Assembly: GCA_014898415.1 (NCBI GenBank)
Contig: RCTD01000028.1
Coordinates: 372,001 to 436,000, forward strand
Reading direction: 5' to 3'
Length of the DNA: 64,000 bases
From: Stromatinia cepivora
Lineage: Eukaryota; Ascomycota; Leotiomycetes; Helotiales; Sclerotiniaceae
The notes beneath the pieces were generated by a model. That model was given only the letters and a program-made list of their open reading frames with translations. It did no database searches and was not told where the DNA came from. Below are positions 1 to 10,630 of the stretch, one piece after another. The translations under genes and the position numbers were made by a program. The first letter of the stretch is position 1. Every line of letters starts with the position of its first letter.

Positions 1-55
1 AGTCGATGCCAGAGCCATACACTTCCAATAAAACAATAGCGTCTGCCGCTTTCAT
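1..55 (-). CDS. Possible 5' end of a gene cut by the window edge
   Basis: Reading leftwards from an ATG at position 55 the frame stays open to the window edge, about 18 codons beginning MKAADAIVLLEVYGSGID. It is too short to identify, and an 18-codon open frame is expected by chance. It is recorded because the composition looks coding (alternating hydrophobic and small residues) and the following 1.4 kb would then be its upstream region. Confidence 0.2.
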   Translation of the reverse strand, partial: MKAADAIVLLEVYGSGID

Positions 56-1473
56 TGTCAGGTAAACTCGAATATATGAACGGCTTCTGTGCCTCTTCTG
101 TCCTCTTGCCGTTATGAACCATCATGCTTCCTGACACATTTGAAACTACGCTTCCTGCCCGGTTTCAGCATAGCGGTATTCTGTAGTGGAGAAGTTCAGA
201 CCTAGCAAACGCCAAACGCTCGTTGCTGCCTTCGCGAAAGAAAGGGGCCGCTTGTAGGCTTTCTTACATACTCGTCTTTATGAAAGAATCACTTGATTAG
301 CATAATTGAAAACCAATAACAGTGCACAATTATATACATAAGAAGACAACGATTACCACATCAAGAGCACCTCGAGCTCTTCAAGCTCAGCCTTAACTAG
401 TAAAAATCACATGGAGATGGTCTTGTATGAAAATCACCATGTTATCATAACCTATATTAAAATTCGTTGACATTTCGAGCCCGTCAATTATTGAAGGAGC
501 TGAAGATAAAAATGTCACTAAGCATTGCATCCACAATCAAAACTCTATCTCTCCACAGTACAGTGAATCAAGAACTCACGCCAAACTCCAGCTTCGGGTA
601 CACAAAGATTATAGTACGCTATCTATATAAACCTCGAGAAAATTCACCTCAAAACTTAAACTCACATCCAAACGCATCGCCTATTTTTATATAGCAGGAT
701 CCCATTTCCAGATAACGATTCATAAACCTGCAGATATTAACGTCGGTGGAAACAAGCAGCTACGAGGTGCTCAACTCCCAGAATCAAACGTGAAGGAGAA
801 CTGGTGGGAATAAATGCAGTGAGACCTTAGAAAGGATGAGTTCGATAAGTTCTGGGTCTAGGATTCGAGCGCTCACCATTAGTGACTCAAAATGGCAAGA
901 AAAAAAGAGTACTTTCCGCTGCATCCAAACTGACTGATAAAATGGTATTGGGAAACTTTTCCCGACATATAATACATGATTTAGTAAGGGAACAGCATTT
1001 TCCTATACACAGAATCCATCACATTAGATAATGGACCTCTGACCATCCGCCCAGGATAACGTCGTTCCTGAAATAACAATCCAAAGATCGAGGACCTTCC
1101 TTTTTAAAGCCAAGTTGCAGAGATCTTCAAGATTATATTATTTGATATTCTGTTTAGCTAGCATTTTTCACTCATTTCTACCGCATTGATTCATATCCAA
1201 ATGCTCTTCTAGCATTTCTTCCCCACCTGGTATATCGATTCTTTCCTTTCGAACTCCCATGTACTCCTCATTAATTCTTTACACCACATGCTTCCTGCTA
1301 CAAACTCAATTCGACATTATTGGCATCCATTATATTAAAAAAAAGCTGGTGGCGCATGTCGCCGCACTAATTCCTCAGATGTCAGCAAGACTCCTTATGA
1401 ACTTCCACTTGCACCTTCATATTCCCATGACGACCAAGGAATAACTTACTCTTTATCATTCAACCTCGTCAAT
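56..1473. other. Intergenic spacer, no gene seen
   Basis: About 1.4 kb with stops in all frames at short spacing; the longest open stretches (around 467-694 and 1259-1444) are under 80 codons and have no domain, signal peptide or splice partner that I can see. No tRNA cloverleaf was recognised. Confidence 0.6.
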
Positions 1474-2154
1474 TCACAGTACCGGTACATCCGCTTCGTT
1501 CCCAAACTGTCTTGGAATAAATTTCCTTGGTGTAAGCCCCATTGCCGGCGCTTCATCCCTCTTAATTTTCTTCCCAGCTGGTACAGGTATTGGCACTGGA
1601 GCCTCCTCTCTTTTCACCCCCTTATCCCTATTATGATCAAACTTCGGACCCTTATTATGCGTAACGTAATGTGTTCGTGTATATGGAGATCGGTATCCTC
1701 CCTTCAAGATGTCTGGGCGAACTCCACCTACTACCCCGATGAGCGATACCAGAGAAAGAAGGCAGATGAGACCGAGTAGTATTTTGGACCTGGGAGGTAA
1801 CTTCTTGATTTTCGTGAGAAGATTTCGGAAGGAGGTAGCAGTCTTGATGTGCGAGGATTGGACGGAATTGAAGAAGGAGTTCTTCCACTGCGAAGTTGTG
1901 TAGTATATAGGCTTGTGTGGATCTTCCGAGTCCGAGATGATGATTTGAGGTGGAATTTGAGGTTGGTTGTGCGTAGGGAGCGCACTGCCTAGCTGGCGGG
2001 AGAAAGTGCGTGCGTGAACCATTGAAAAGGTGCAGTAAGGAGAAGGGTCAGGCCCGTTCTGCTTTATTGAGGAAGTTGAGAGGAGGCCAAAGGAGTAGAC
2101 TGGAATAGACTTTCGGGCACAACTGTAGTAAGGCGAAAGTGAGATAGACTTCAA
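1474..2154 (-). CDS. Hypothetical single-pass membrane protein with a dibasic-rich tail
   Basis: Single-exon frame of 226 residues; no family recognised. What is visible: an N-terminal stretch without domains, one strong hydrophobic segment at about residues 122-144 (ILLGLICLLSLVSLIGVVGG), then a charged tail. The tail holds two similar units, KREEAPV and KRDEAPA, each starting with a Lys-Arg pair of the kind cleaved by Kex2, about 20 residues apart. An internal Met at about residue 45 (MVHARTF) could be the true start, since the first 44 residues look unlike a conserved protein. Topology is probably type II (no cleavable N-terminal signal). The protein is shorter than most enzymes and may be lineage-specific. 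The reading frame is real in appearance (long, uninterrupted, with a clean membrane segment) but function is unknown. Confidence 0.55.
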   Translation of the reverse strand: MKSISLSPYYSCARKSIPVYSFGLLSTSSIKQNGPDPSPYCTFSMVHARTFSRQLGSALPTHNQPQIPPQIIISDSEDPHKPIYYTTSQWKNSFFNSVQSSHIKTATSFRNLLTKIKKLPPRSKILLGLICLLSLVSLIGVVGGVRPDILKGGYRSPYTRTHYVTHNKGPKFDHNRDKGVKREEAPVPIPVPAGKKIKRDEAPAMGLTPRKFIPRQFGNEADVPVL

Positions 2155-3182
2155 ACTAAGGTTCTCGGTACTAAAAGTAAACGATAGGGTATATAATCAT
2201 CAGGATTCCAGATAAATAGATACAAAGAAAGTGTAAGTTATTAACGAACAGAACAGCACACAAACTGAACCCAAAAAGCTTCAATTGAGCTCAAGCAAAG
2301 AAAGGGATGGAAAGGTCTCTTTTATCGGATCTTCAAGTCCTAATCAGTTGAGAGTCCAGAACCTGCAAGAACCAATCGATTCAATTCACGATGATCCACA
2401 AGGATCTAATTTCATTCGAATTCATCATCATGTGGAGATCAAAGCTTATAATAAGTTACTGCGGAAGCTTCTTCCCAATTTAATCTTTTTAACGATTAAC
2501 TCCAGATATTCGCCAGCGCTGTAACTTGATCGATTTGCTAAGATACCTTAAAGGGAGATGACATGGGTCCTGTGTAGGTAATTTGAAGTCGGCGTTTCAT
2601 GACTTCTTTACCGCTAAAACGGCAGAAGTACCGGTACCGAATGCCATAATATATTATCTTATTTATGATCTTAAAGCAACATCAACAATTCCCAAGCAAG
2701 CCGAGTATTTTTTTAATCTCACCAAACTGCCGAAATATAGGAATCATCTCGAGATGCCAAAGGTTTATTCTCTTTAATATGAAGACCTAACGAAGTATGA
2801 ACCGACTAGCAAATGCTACTGGGATGGACCAGGAAGTTATAGTAATTGATAACACACTTCTTTCTATTGATATCCCGAGACTACTTTAATAGCAAGGAGG
2901 TCTAAAAGTTTCTCTCTTTTGTATACCCGTCATACGGTTTAAACGCACTAGTTCTAAACTAACTCTCTATTCGCATATATTTCCATGGTACTATTACATG
3001 AGTGAGTGTCCAGGTTCCGACCGTAATGCAATACAAAAAAAAATCCCTACGTAAAACAAACGTCTTCAGTCAGCCCAACAAAAACAGGACTATCCAATCC
3101 AGAAGCGCTAGAAACCGAACCCATTGAAGCTATCCTCGCAGAGTCGAAACCAAAAGAGACTGAGCACACACATATATTACTT
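2155..3182. other. Intergenic spacer, no gene seen
   Basis: About 1 kb between the membrane hypothetical and the 3' end of the protease gene. Two short open stretches (2285-2524 and 2583-2777) have no recognisable features or splice partners. Probably the promoter of the leftward gene plus the 3' flank of the protease gene. Confidence 0.55.
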
Positions 3183-5275
3183 CTAAGCCGTTTTTGTCAT
3201 GGTAACAGTAATATAAACAGTGGTCGGTCCACAACCTAAGCCACAGGATAGGGATGAAGATGAAAAACGTGAGGAAGAGAGCGTAGAAGATTTAGTTGAT
3301 GTTGTTGATGTTACGCTTGAAGACTTAGTAGTTGACGTGGAAGATGAAGAAAGCGTAGAAAATCTAGTTGCGAATATTGCGAGGGAAGAGCTCGTCGAAC
3401 TAATTTTCGATGAAGAGGAGGATGAAGTGGTAGAAGCTCTATTTGACGATGTGGTGAGGGAGGAGCTCGTTGAAGTAAGTCTCAATGCAGATGGGGAGAC
3501 GGAAGAGGAGGATGAAGATTTCGTCGAACCTGGATGACTGGAATTAGTATTGTTTTTTTACAAAAGGGGCTGGAAGGTGAATTGATGACTTGTGAGTTGT
3601 TTGCTATTTTGAACGAGAGCGCGTGGTTGGGGGGTTACTTACTTCTCGAAGAAGATGTGGAGGAAGAAGATGAGGTTCTCGCCGACGTCGTTGTGAAGAC
3701 CTTTTTTAGGTTAGCGGTTTTAGGTCTAGGCGTTATACTAAGGTGGCATTGTTGAAGTCAATAAGTACTTACCGATGAGGTTGATGGTCCATAAGAGTAC
3801 GCTGGACTCGGACAGGCACCTGTCATTGAAGGAACTCCGTCGGTACCCGAAGTAATGGGTACAATATTTGAACCGCAACTTGCAGCTTGGGCGATATGAA
3901 CGTTTGCATTATCCTGATCGAAGACCACATAAGCACCTCTCATGAAGGTATCTCCTAAAATCACATCGGTCTTTTCAGCAGCATTGGCGATAGGTCCATA
4001 GCATGTAGCACCATTGAACCATATGAACTGAGCCAATTGAACTCTGATGATTTGACCCGCGAATCCGAAGTCCATCGTCCCCGCAATATTTTTGAAGCTA
4101 CAAGGAATGGTATAAAGGCCACCTCCTTTGCTGACCCATCCGGGGAAAAATGGGAGCATGGCGTTAACAAGTGAAGGTGGTAGGTAACTCAGCGTGCTTC
4201 CGGAGTCAACGATGACTGGTTTTGCATAAACAGGAGGTGTAAAGTTCATGGGTAGCTCGCCTGGAAATGTAACTCCAAAGTATGTCATATTAATCCAATA
4301 TCTAACATCAATGCTGTTCAGTAAGACCATCCACTATGTAGGATATAAATCATATAATCAATTACCTTGGATATCCATCAGGACTTTGGTAAAATGGTAT
4401 AATGGGATTTTTGATCAATGAGCCATAATACTTTTTTGTATCAAGACCACCAAAAATAATTGAGCCTGTAAGATAAGTCAACTCATTGAAACAATTAAAA
4501 AAAGTGAAGATTATACCCGAAGCAGTATCTACATTACCCAGGTCTATGGCAAACGCGCGGGTTTTTGTTAGACCTTGTAGAGCAAGCTGATCAATAATGT
4601 TGTAATAACCGGTTCCAAGACCCAGTCCCCAGGATACACCCATTATACCCGCAAACATTCGAGTACTGGCTGATGCAACACCGAATTGAAGTTTTTTGAG
4701 GGTCTGACCCGATCCCATTCTAACGGTTATTGTTAGTAAGAACCCCTTGAGAAAGTGGAATATTTTCTTACACGAAATTGTCCGTCGCATAAGCTCCCGT
4801 AACCGCACCGATACCATACCTCAAATTCAAAGCTTGACTCAATGGTACAAATGACGTAGATTTTGTAGGATCGTACTGAGGATAACTGCTGCAAAATGAT
4901 GCCCATCCCGAGGTAGAGCACTGTGGATTCACCCAAACGTCACTACTTCCTGTATCGAGACTGAGGCTTATAGTTTGCGGAGGATACCCAATTTGCACTG
5001 CTTACGATCAGCTAACATAAGAAATGTGCTTGAACGGACGTACTGGTGATCATGTAAATATCACCAATGTAAGGATTGGCCAGATTTGACTTGGATTGTC
5101 TTTTTCGAACATTTGTGACTCCCTCAACTTTTGTCAGTCCCAGCTGAAAAATGCCATCATCAACCATTCGGTTTGACAGGGCTTTTGCTGTTCCATTGTT
5201 TTCGGGATTATTGTCAACATCGACGAACGCCGTTACCACCGCAGCCAGAATAAGCAACCATATAACCGCAAACAT
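3183..5275 (-). CDS. Secreted aspartic protease (pepsin/yapsin-like, A1 family) with Ser/Thr-rich tail
   Basis: Seven exons can be joined without frame error: 5275-5044, 4997-4772, 4719-4517, 4465-4366, 4313-3773, 3700-3643 and 3529-3183, giving 568 residues. The protein starts with a signal peptide (MFAVIWLLILAAVVTAF), then a propeptide ending near a KR site (NVRKR) followed by the mature start with a Y(I)GDIYMITS strand. The two catalytic aspartates are in DTGSSDVWV (about residue 95) and VDSGSTLSYLPP. A flap region and the terminal GDTFMRGAYVVFD motif of A1 peptidases are present. After the catalytic domain the last 130 or so residues are almost only Ser and Thr, ending in CGPTTVYITVTMTKTA; no GPI signal is visible. 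It should act outside the cell or in the wall as an endopeptidase. The exon 1/2 acceptor has two options 3 bases apart, so one residue is uncertain. Confidence 0.88.
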
Positions 5276-7482
5276 CGTGGAACCAGCGACTCAAGGAGAG
5301 TCATATCGTCAACCTAAATTGGCGACGGGCTCGGCTATATCTATATTGTTCGACAATGTTTCACTATCCTGACATTCTCCGCCATTCTCCGCCATTAAAA
5401 GCCTCATACCTGAGTTCACCACCCGGACCTAAAAGCCAACTCGAGACATTGATCTTCGGAATTAAGATATTGTAGTAATGAAAAGCCCTTGGCACCATGT
5501 TTACAAATTATGATATATACATAGTTGTAATTGGACATTGTGCAATGAATGCTAACCTATCATGCGTTTAAAATGCTAGTACATGTACACAATCTGCATA
5601 GTCACGAAAGAGACGCGACTAAACCCCTCCCTTTCGGTATTAAGGAATGGTAACCTTCGAATGAAAAGGAAAGACCTAAGAAGTTTATGAACGCCTCAGA
5701 AGTCGGTGGCTCCCTCGAAGGTAGAAATCTATATGTTTCTAGTCTGCAATATTCTATATTGAAGGTCGTAGCTTCCCCAAAGCAGAACAACAGGAATAGA
5801 AGCTTCACTACACCTTCATGCATGTATATTCTGATATTCTTTGGAACATAAGAGAGAATGATGATCACCAACCCAACCATCCCGCGGAGAAATCTCCTCT
5901 GCGTTGCTCAGAATGGCCATCATAATTTAAGAAGATTGAGGGCTCTTCCAAAGGGAGTAACCAAGCTACCGGGAAGCATAACGACTCAACACTGGTTGAG
6001 AGAAACATGAGAGCAAGAAAGGTGGTCAATGTAACTCGTACTTCATCAACTCAAAGGAAAGATTAGTAATCGCCAGGGCAATTCCTACTCACATAAAGAT
6101 CGGAATGCAGAGTTTAAGATGTTATGCAGCCGCCTACCCGTGGAATGAAAATCTGGTATTTCTGTAGTGATTATCTATCACGTGCGAGAATCGCGAGCTA
6201 TTTCAAATTAGGCTTAGCTCAAAGCTACAAACTTTGCCTTTCGCTTAGTAACTAGCAGTGTGGCTACAAATATTCAAAATTTGCGCAACAATTTTCCTTT
6301 TCTTCTTCATCAAAAAGTATCAGAGCCAGCCACGACCTCCACCTCGACTTCGAAACAGTGGTGTGTTGCCAGCACTCTTAACTGAGTGTGAGGCTCTGTA
6401 GAGGAAGCATATCCTTAATAGGAAGTTCGTTTTCCGTGTGTCTTCTTAATTGAGGGCGAGGGGATCTGAATGTCGAAAGAGAGGAGACAATTCAACAAGA
6501 CATTGCTATGATTTTTTTTAAGATGGAATGCAAATCTTCGTCATATTTGAAGAGATTCGAATATCTGAGACATGTGCTTCAACCGCGTCAACATGTTTCG
6601 GAAGTAATAATTACATGCATTGGTTTCATTCCATATTGTAAATACATTCCTCGACTGACGACCTAGTTTTATTCATGATTGTCCAGCTGTATATGACTTG
6701 ATCACCATTCTCGAAGTGCTGGCCATGCTTGGACATGCTTGGACATGCTTGACAATTTTCTGGTAGCCAATCCATACTTATACTCCTTGACTGCACTTGT
6801 CCTTGCCCAAGACCATTGTTGAGCAGGAAACCAGACCTCTATTCTCACTTATGAATTCAACCACTTGATACGGACTTTGAGCACAATACGGGTCACTCAT
6901 TGTTGATTGCTCTTAGATCTATGATGGTTTGTGAGGGCTCAGATTCTGCGAAAATAGGTAAGAAGGGAACTCGAAGATGGCTAGTCACAGCCAGCAATTA
7001 TATGGGAAAGTCGCAGACGTTTGTGTACTTGTTTACCCAGCACGCTTCTAACCCGACTTAATGTAATTACAAAAGAGAGGGAAGATGGTGCAGAGCATTT
7101 CGAATTATAGGCTTCACTAAGTATCTCGTAAGTGAAATAGACTTCCGCTCCACAGATTCGACGTTCTTCTTCCTGCCTTTGTCTGAAATCTACATGCTGT
7201 GCTCCTCGACCTACCACCTTGGTTCCTATTTGTGCACAAAGCGCACAATTAATTCAACTTATAGATAATTCATGGACGATCTAGTGTGAGGGGAACAATC
7301 TCAATGCTAATTGGCGGACATTCTTCCTTCATGAATGAAAGATCCACTCCAGTGTAATGGCTTCATGTAATCAACCCAGATCATGATGGAACCTTAACAC
7401 CCCGTACCATTTTTGCGCCATATATCCCCCTGCCCCTCTGAAACGCCCGGAACCTTAATCGCAAATATTTATATACACTGCC
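5276..7482. other. Intergenic spacer of 2.2 kb, no convincing gene
   Basis: Contains the protease promoter on its left side. Open stretches at 5602-5880 and 6981-7217 (both on the minus strand) show no domain and no splice continuation. A 10-bp unit (GGACATGCTT) occurs in about three tandem copies around 6724-6750. Nothing else could be assigned. Confidence 0.5.
6722..6752. repeat. Short tandem repeat, 10-bp unit, about 3 copies
   Basis: The unit GGACATGCTT is repeated head to tail (CCATGCTTGGACATGCTTGG and onward). The last copy ends in a changed base. Probably replication slippage in a non-coding spacer. Confidence 0.8.
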
Positions 7483-8092
7483 TTATTTGTCGGCAGCTAC
7501 GTCTCCACTGACCATCTTGCGTAGCTCAAACTCCTTTGTAAACTCGCGGCTGAACACCTCAAGTTCAGATACCAAATTACGGCAACAGGCGACAAGAGCT
7601 TCCTTGGGAGTGATCTCACCATCGGTTTGGATGCGGAGTTCGAATTTGGAGAAGAGGGGATGGGGAACTATGCACCTCCTGTTAGTATATAATTTTGAGG
7701 AAGTCTTGGTAGGCATTGTTATTATGGAGCTGTGTACTAGGAAAGGACGCACTTTTGTAACCGGAGAATATAACATGCGGATCTTTCAATAAATGAGCAC
7801 GTAGCATATTGGCGAGGGTGTGGTCTTCCTTGTTGAAGGTAAAGATTGAAGAGTTGGGAGTACCTGCATAACAGCTTATTAGCATAATACTCTGCATAAG
7901 AATCTATATGCGCAATTGATCTACAACTTACGGGTATCAGCCTCCTCGGTGCACTTCTTCTCACCATCTCCAAGGATGAATAACTCGAATCTGGTGCGCG
8001 AGATTTAGCTTCCATCTTTCAATATGGCGCGGGGCGCATGGATATAGAAAAGCTCTGGAGTTGATTATGTACCTCTCAGGCGCGTTAGACAT
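7483..8092 (-). CDS. rpb11: RNA polymerase II subunit Rpb11
   Basis: Four short exons join into 124 residues, close to the usual 115-120 for this family. Exon 1 (ATG at 8092) gives MSNAPER; exon 2 continues [13 protein letters not shown]; exon 3 carries the family core, [19 protein letters not shown], then HVIFSGYK; exon 4 gives [17 protein letters not shown] and the C-terminal helix with [14 protein letters not shown]. The order matches the Rpb11/Rpc19 dimerisation fold, which pairs with Rpb3 in the nuclear RNA polymerase II assembly platform; the PHPL after GYK is typical of Rpb11 rather than Rpc19. The small exons and introns in a gene of only 610 bp are usual for conserved fungal genes. 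The exon 3/4 join uses an acceptor at a CATAG just before TTCCCCATC. Confidence 0.93.
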
Positions 8093-8602
8093 GCTTGTCA
8101 AATCTGCTCTATTTTCTGTGAAAACCATGATTGCTTCAGTAATTGTTCTTTTTGATAATTTTCTCTTTGTGCCTGCTTTGACAGTTCTGCTGGAGATGCG
8201 ACAAGACAGGAAAGAACTTACAATATATTCCAAGATATGAGTGCCCGTCTGAAGATTGAAGCTGAGCTTTCAATTGGAGTAAACAAAATAATTAAGAAAG
8301 ACGGTAAGAGTTTGATAATTGGCAATAACAGTGAAGATATAAACCTCTCATTGTTTTTGGCGAGAAAGATGATGCCAAGGCTGAACGGAGCTAATACAAA
8401 TTAGGTATAGTAATAATTCATGGAAGCAGCCCGACCGAGGTACCAGCCTCTCTGCTCTCAGCCTCAGCCTCCTCTTCAAGATTACATCAGATCATATAAC
8501 CGTACATATAAACCATATTACGGTGATTTTTGTATCACTTTATAATTCTTGTGAAGCAGCACACTCATAGCTTGGAAGATATCTCCAGCAAAGTACTTGG
8601 TT

Positions 8603-8635
<33 letters not shown>

Positions 8636-8790
8636 GTTGTGTTGTATATGAAATTCATATAGATATCCTCTGTTTTCCATCTTCAGGTCCATCCAGCTTC
8701 TTTATATCATCCTCAAACATCAAGAATTACAATAAACACCAATCATCTCATCGGTCTTCTAACTTCCGGGAACCTTAATTATATCGAATA
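8093..8790. promoter_or_regulatory. Divergent intergenic region between rpb11 and the nitronate monooxygenase
   Basis: About 700 bp between two start codons that point away from each other, so it must hold both promoters. The only marked element is a TTG microsatellite at about 8603-8644. No clear TATA box was chosen for either gene. Confidence 0.5.
8603..8644. repeat. TTG trinucleotide microsatellite
   Basis: About eleven nearly perfect TTG units, ending in TTTGTTGTGTTG. It lies about 150 bp upstream of the nitronate monooxygenase start, in the probable 5' leader or promoter. Length polymorphism between isolates is likely. Confidence 0.9.
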
Positions 8791-10182
8791 ATGTCACCTT
8801 CCAACCACAAACAAACGCTCCGTAAGGACTATCCATGGACAACTTATCCGCTTATATCATCTGCTCCTATGCGCTTAATATCAAAACCTGCCTTAGCTTT
8901 AGCTGTCTCTAGAGCTGGTGGTCTAGGTTTTCTTGCTGCTGGTACCGAGTGAGCTAACCCTATTTCATTATCTCCATTTTTTTGTCGCCAATTGCTGCTT
9001 TTCGTAAAGGGCATTTCATAAGTGTGGAGGCTGTCCCTACAATCAAGCTCAGTGAGCGGAGAGTCGTTTAACGCATATCATACTCCACACTCATAAACAC
9101 TTGATTTTGGGTCAACTGCTGTTGAGATTGTACCAATAATGACCACGGGTTTGTCGTTGGAAATGCCTGTTATTCTTCATAAATCGTGCTCTTTTCTACC
9201 CCCATCTCAGCTTAAGCTGCGCTAGGCATAATTTCATATACGATTAAACTAACAATAGAAACTATTTAGCCTCTCCACCCTTTCGGATGAAATTAGAGAG
9301 ATTCAGGATTCTCTCTCAGACGAGCCTATTCCCGGCAGTTATCGAGATACTCTTCCCATAGGAATAGGTTTCATAGTCTGGGGCTGCGATCTCGAGCATG
9401 TTCTGTCGATTCTCGCTCCGCTCCCCTTCCCACCTTCAGCAATATGGCTGTTCGCACCACATACCAGCTCAGACTTGCAAGAGTGGACAGACTCGATTCG
9501 GAAGCTCACAGGCAATCTCACCAAGATTTGGATCCAAGTTGGCACTGTTGCTTCTGCACTATCAGCTGCTCATTACTGTGATCCCGATGTTCTCGTTATC
9601 CAGGGTTCTGATGCCGGTGGTCACGGTCTCGCTCATTCCTCTTCGATCGTTTCCTTGCTTCCTGAATGTACATCTGCATTACGCTCAAGCGAATATTCAC
9701 ACATACCTCTTATCGCTACTGGAGGAATCGTCGAGTCACGTGGAGCTGCAGCAGCATTTATGTTAGGCGCTAGTGGGATATGTATGGGTACACGATTTTT
9801 AGCTTCTTCGGAGGCAGTGATTTCTACAGGCTACAGAAACGCAGTTTTGGCAGCAGAGGATGGTGGTATATCAACTACGAGAACAACACTCTATGACAAA
9901 TTGAGAGGAACAGCAGGCTGGCCAGAAGAATACAATGGGAGAGGAGTGGTTAACAGGAGTTTTTGGGATGAAACGAATGGTATGAGCATTGAGCAGAATA
10001 AAGAACTTTATGAAGCAGAAGCGAGGAAAGGAGACGAGGGGTACGGAAACAAAGGACGATTGTGTACATACGCGGGTAGTGGAGTTGGTTTAGTACGAGA
10101 GACTATGGATGCTAGAGATATTGTGGTGGAGGTGAGAGAGGGAATGAGGAAATTGATCAGAGAGGGATCAAGTCGTTTGTAA
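8791..10182 (+). CDS. Nitronate monooxygenase (2-nitropropane dioxygenase family)
   Basis: Two exons, 8791-8948 and 9270-10182, give 356 residues. Members of this FMN-dependent TIM-barrel family oxidise alkyl nitronates such as propionate-3-nitronate to aldehydes or ketones plus nitrite, which detoxifies them. The sequence shows the N-terminal PLISSAPM strand, GGLGFLAAGTD across the splice join, the FMN phosphate motif GSDAGGHG, and the classical GGIVESRGAAAAFMLGASG followed by CMGTRFLASSEA. There is no signal peptide, so it is probably cytosolic or peroxisomal; the C-terminus SSRL is close to a PTS1 tripeptide (SRL), which would fit a peroxisomal location. The intron is 321 bp, several times longer than most others here. 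The join restores a perfectly continuous family sequence, so I see no missing exon. Confidence 0.9.
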
Positions 10183-10630
10183 AGCACGGTAGATATCACG
10201 AGTTGGAAATACCTTATAATCTGATACTTGAAGGGTCTGGATGGAAATCAGAGAATGGGCACGGGGTCCTGTTTCATGCAGGTTTTTCTTGTGGATAACA
10301 CGTTTTTGCGATGGGCGGCTGTTTGTATTTATGATTTTTCAGCATTCCAAAATCTGATTTCTGCTTTTATTGATTTTTCGAGTGTACCAATGCGGTTTTT
10401 CATCGCTAAATAGACTACAGATCGAGACATGCAGCGGAAACAAAGGTTGTGAAGAGAGGGGTTAAGGGATATGAAAGTGTGAGTCAGAAGTCGAGTGATG
10501 GAACGGCAAGATGGAAGTAAAGACTGTATGTATTCCAATAATTCATCACGTTTGCTTTCTCCGACGTTTCCTTTCTCCGACGTTTTCTTTCTCCATGTTT
10601 CTATCGTCTAACCTTTATGCAGATTCAGAT
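10183..10630. other. Convergent 3' spacer
   Basis: About 450 bp between the stops of two convergent genes. Open stretches here (10228-10413, 10329-10538) have no features. It should contain both polyadenylation regions. A CTTTCTCCGACGTTT unit is duplicated near 10555-10590. Confidence 0.55.

Noticed and set aside
3220..3537. Acidic open frame of 105 codons on the plus strand
   Set aside because: It is the antisense reading of the Ser/Thr-rich tail of the aspartic protease (TCT/TCC codons read backwards give Glu/Asp codons).
5602..5880. Minus-strand 92-codon frame with a hydrophobic start
   Set aside because: The hydrophobic part is short and irregular, nothing follows it, and no splice continuation was found.
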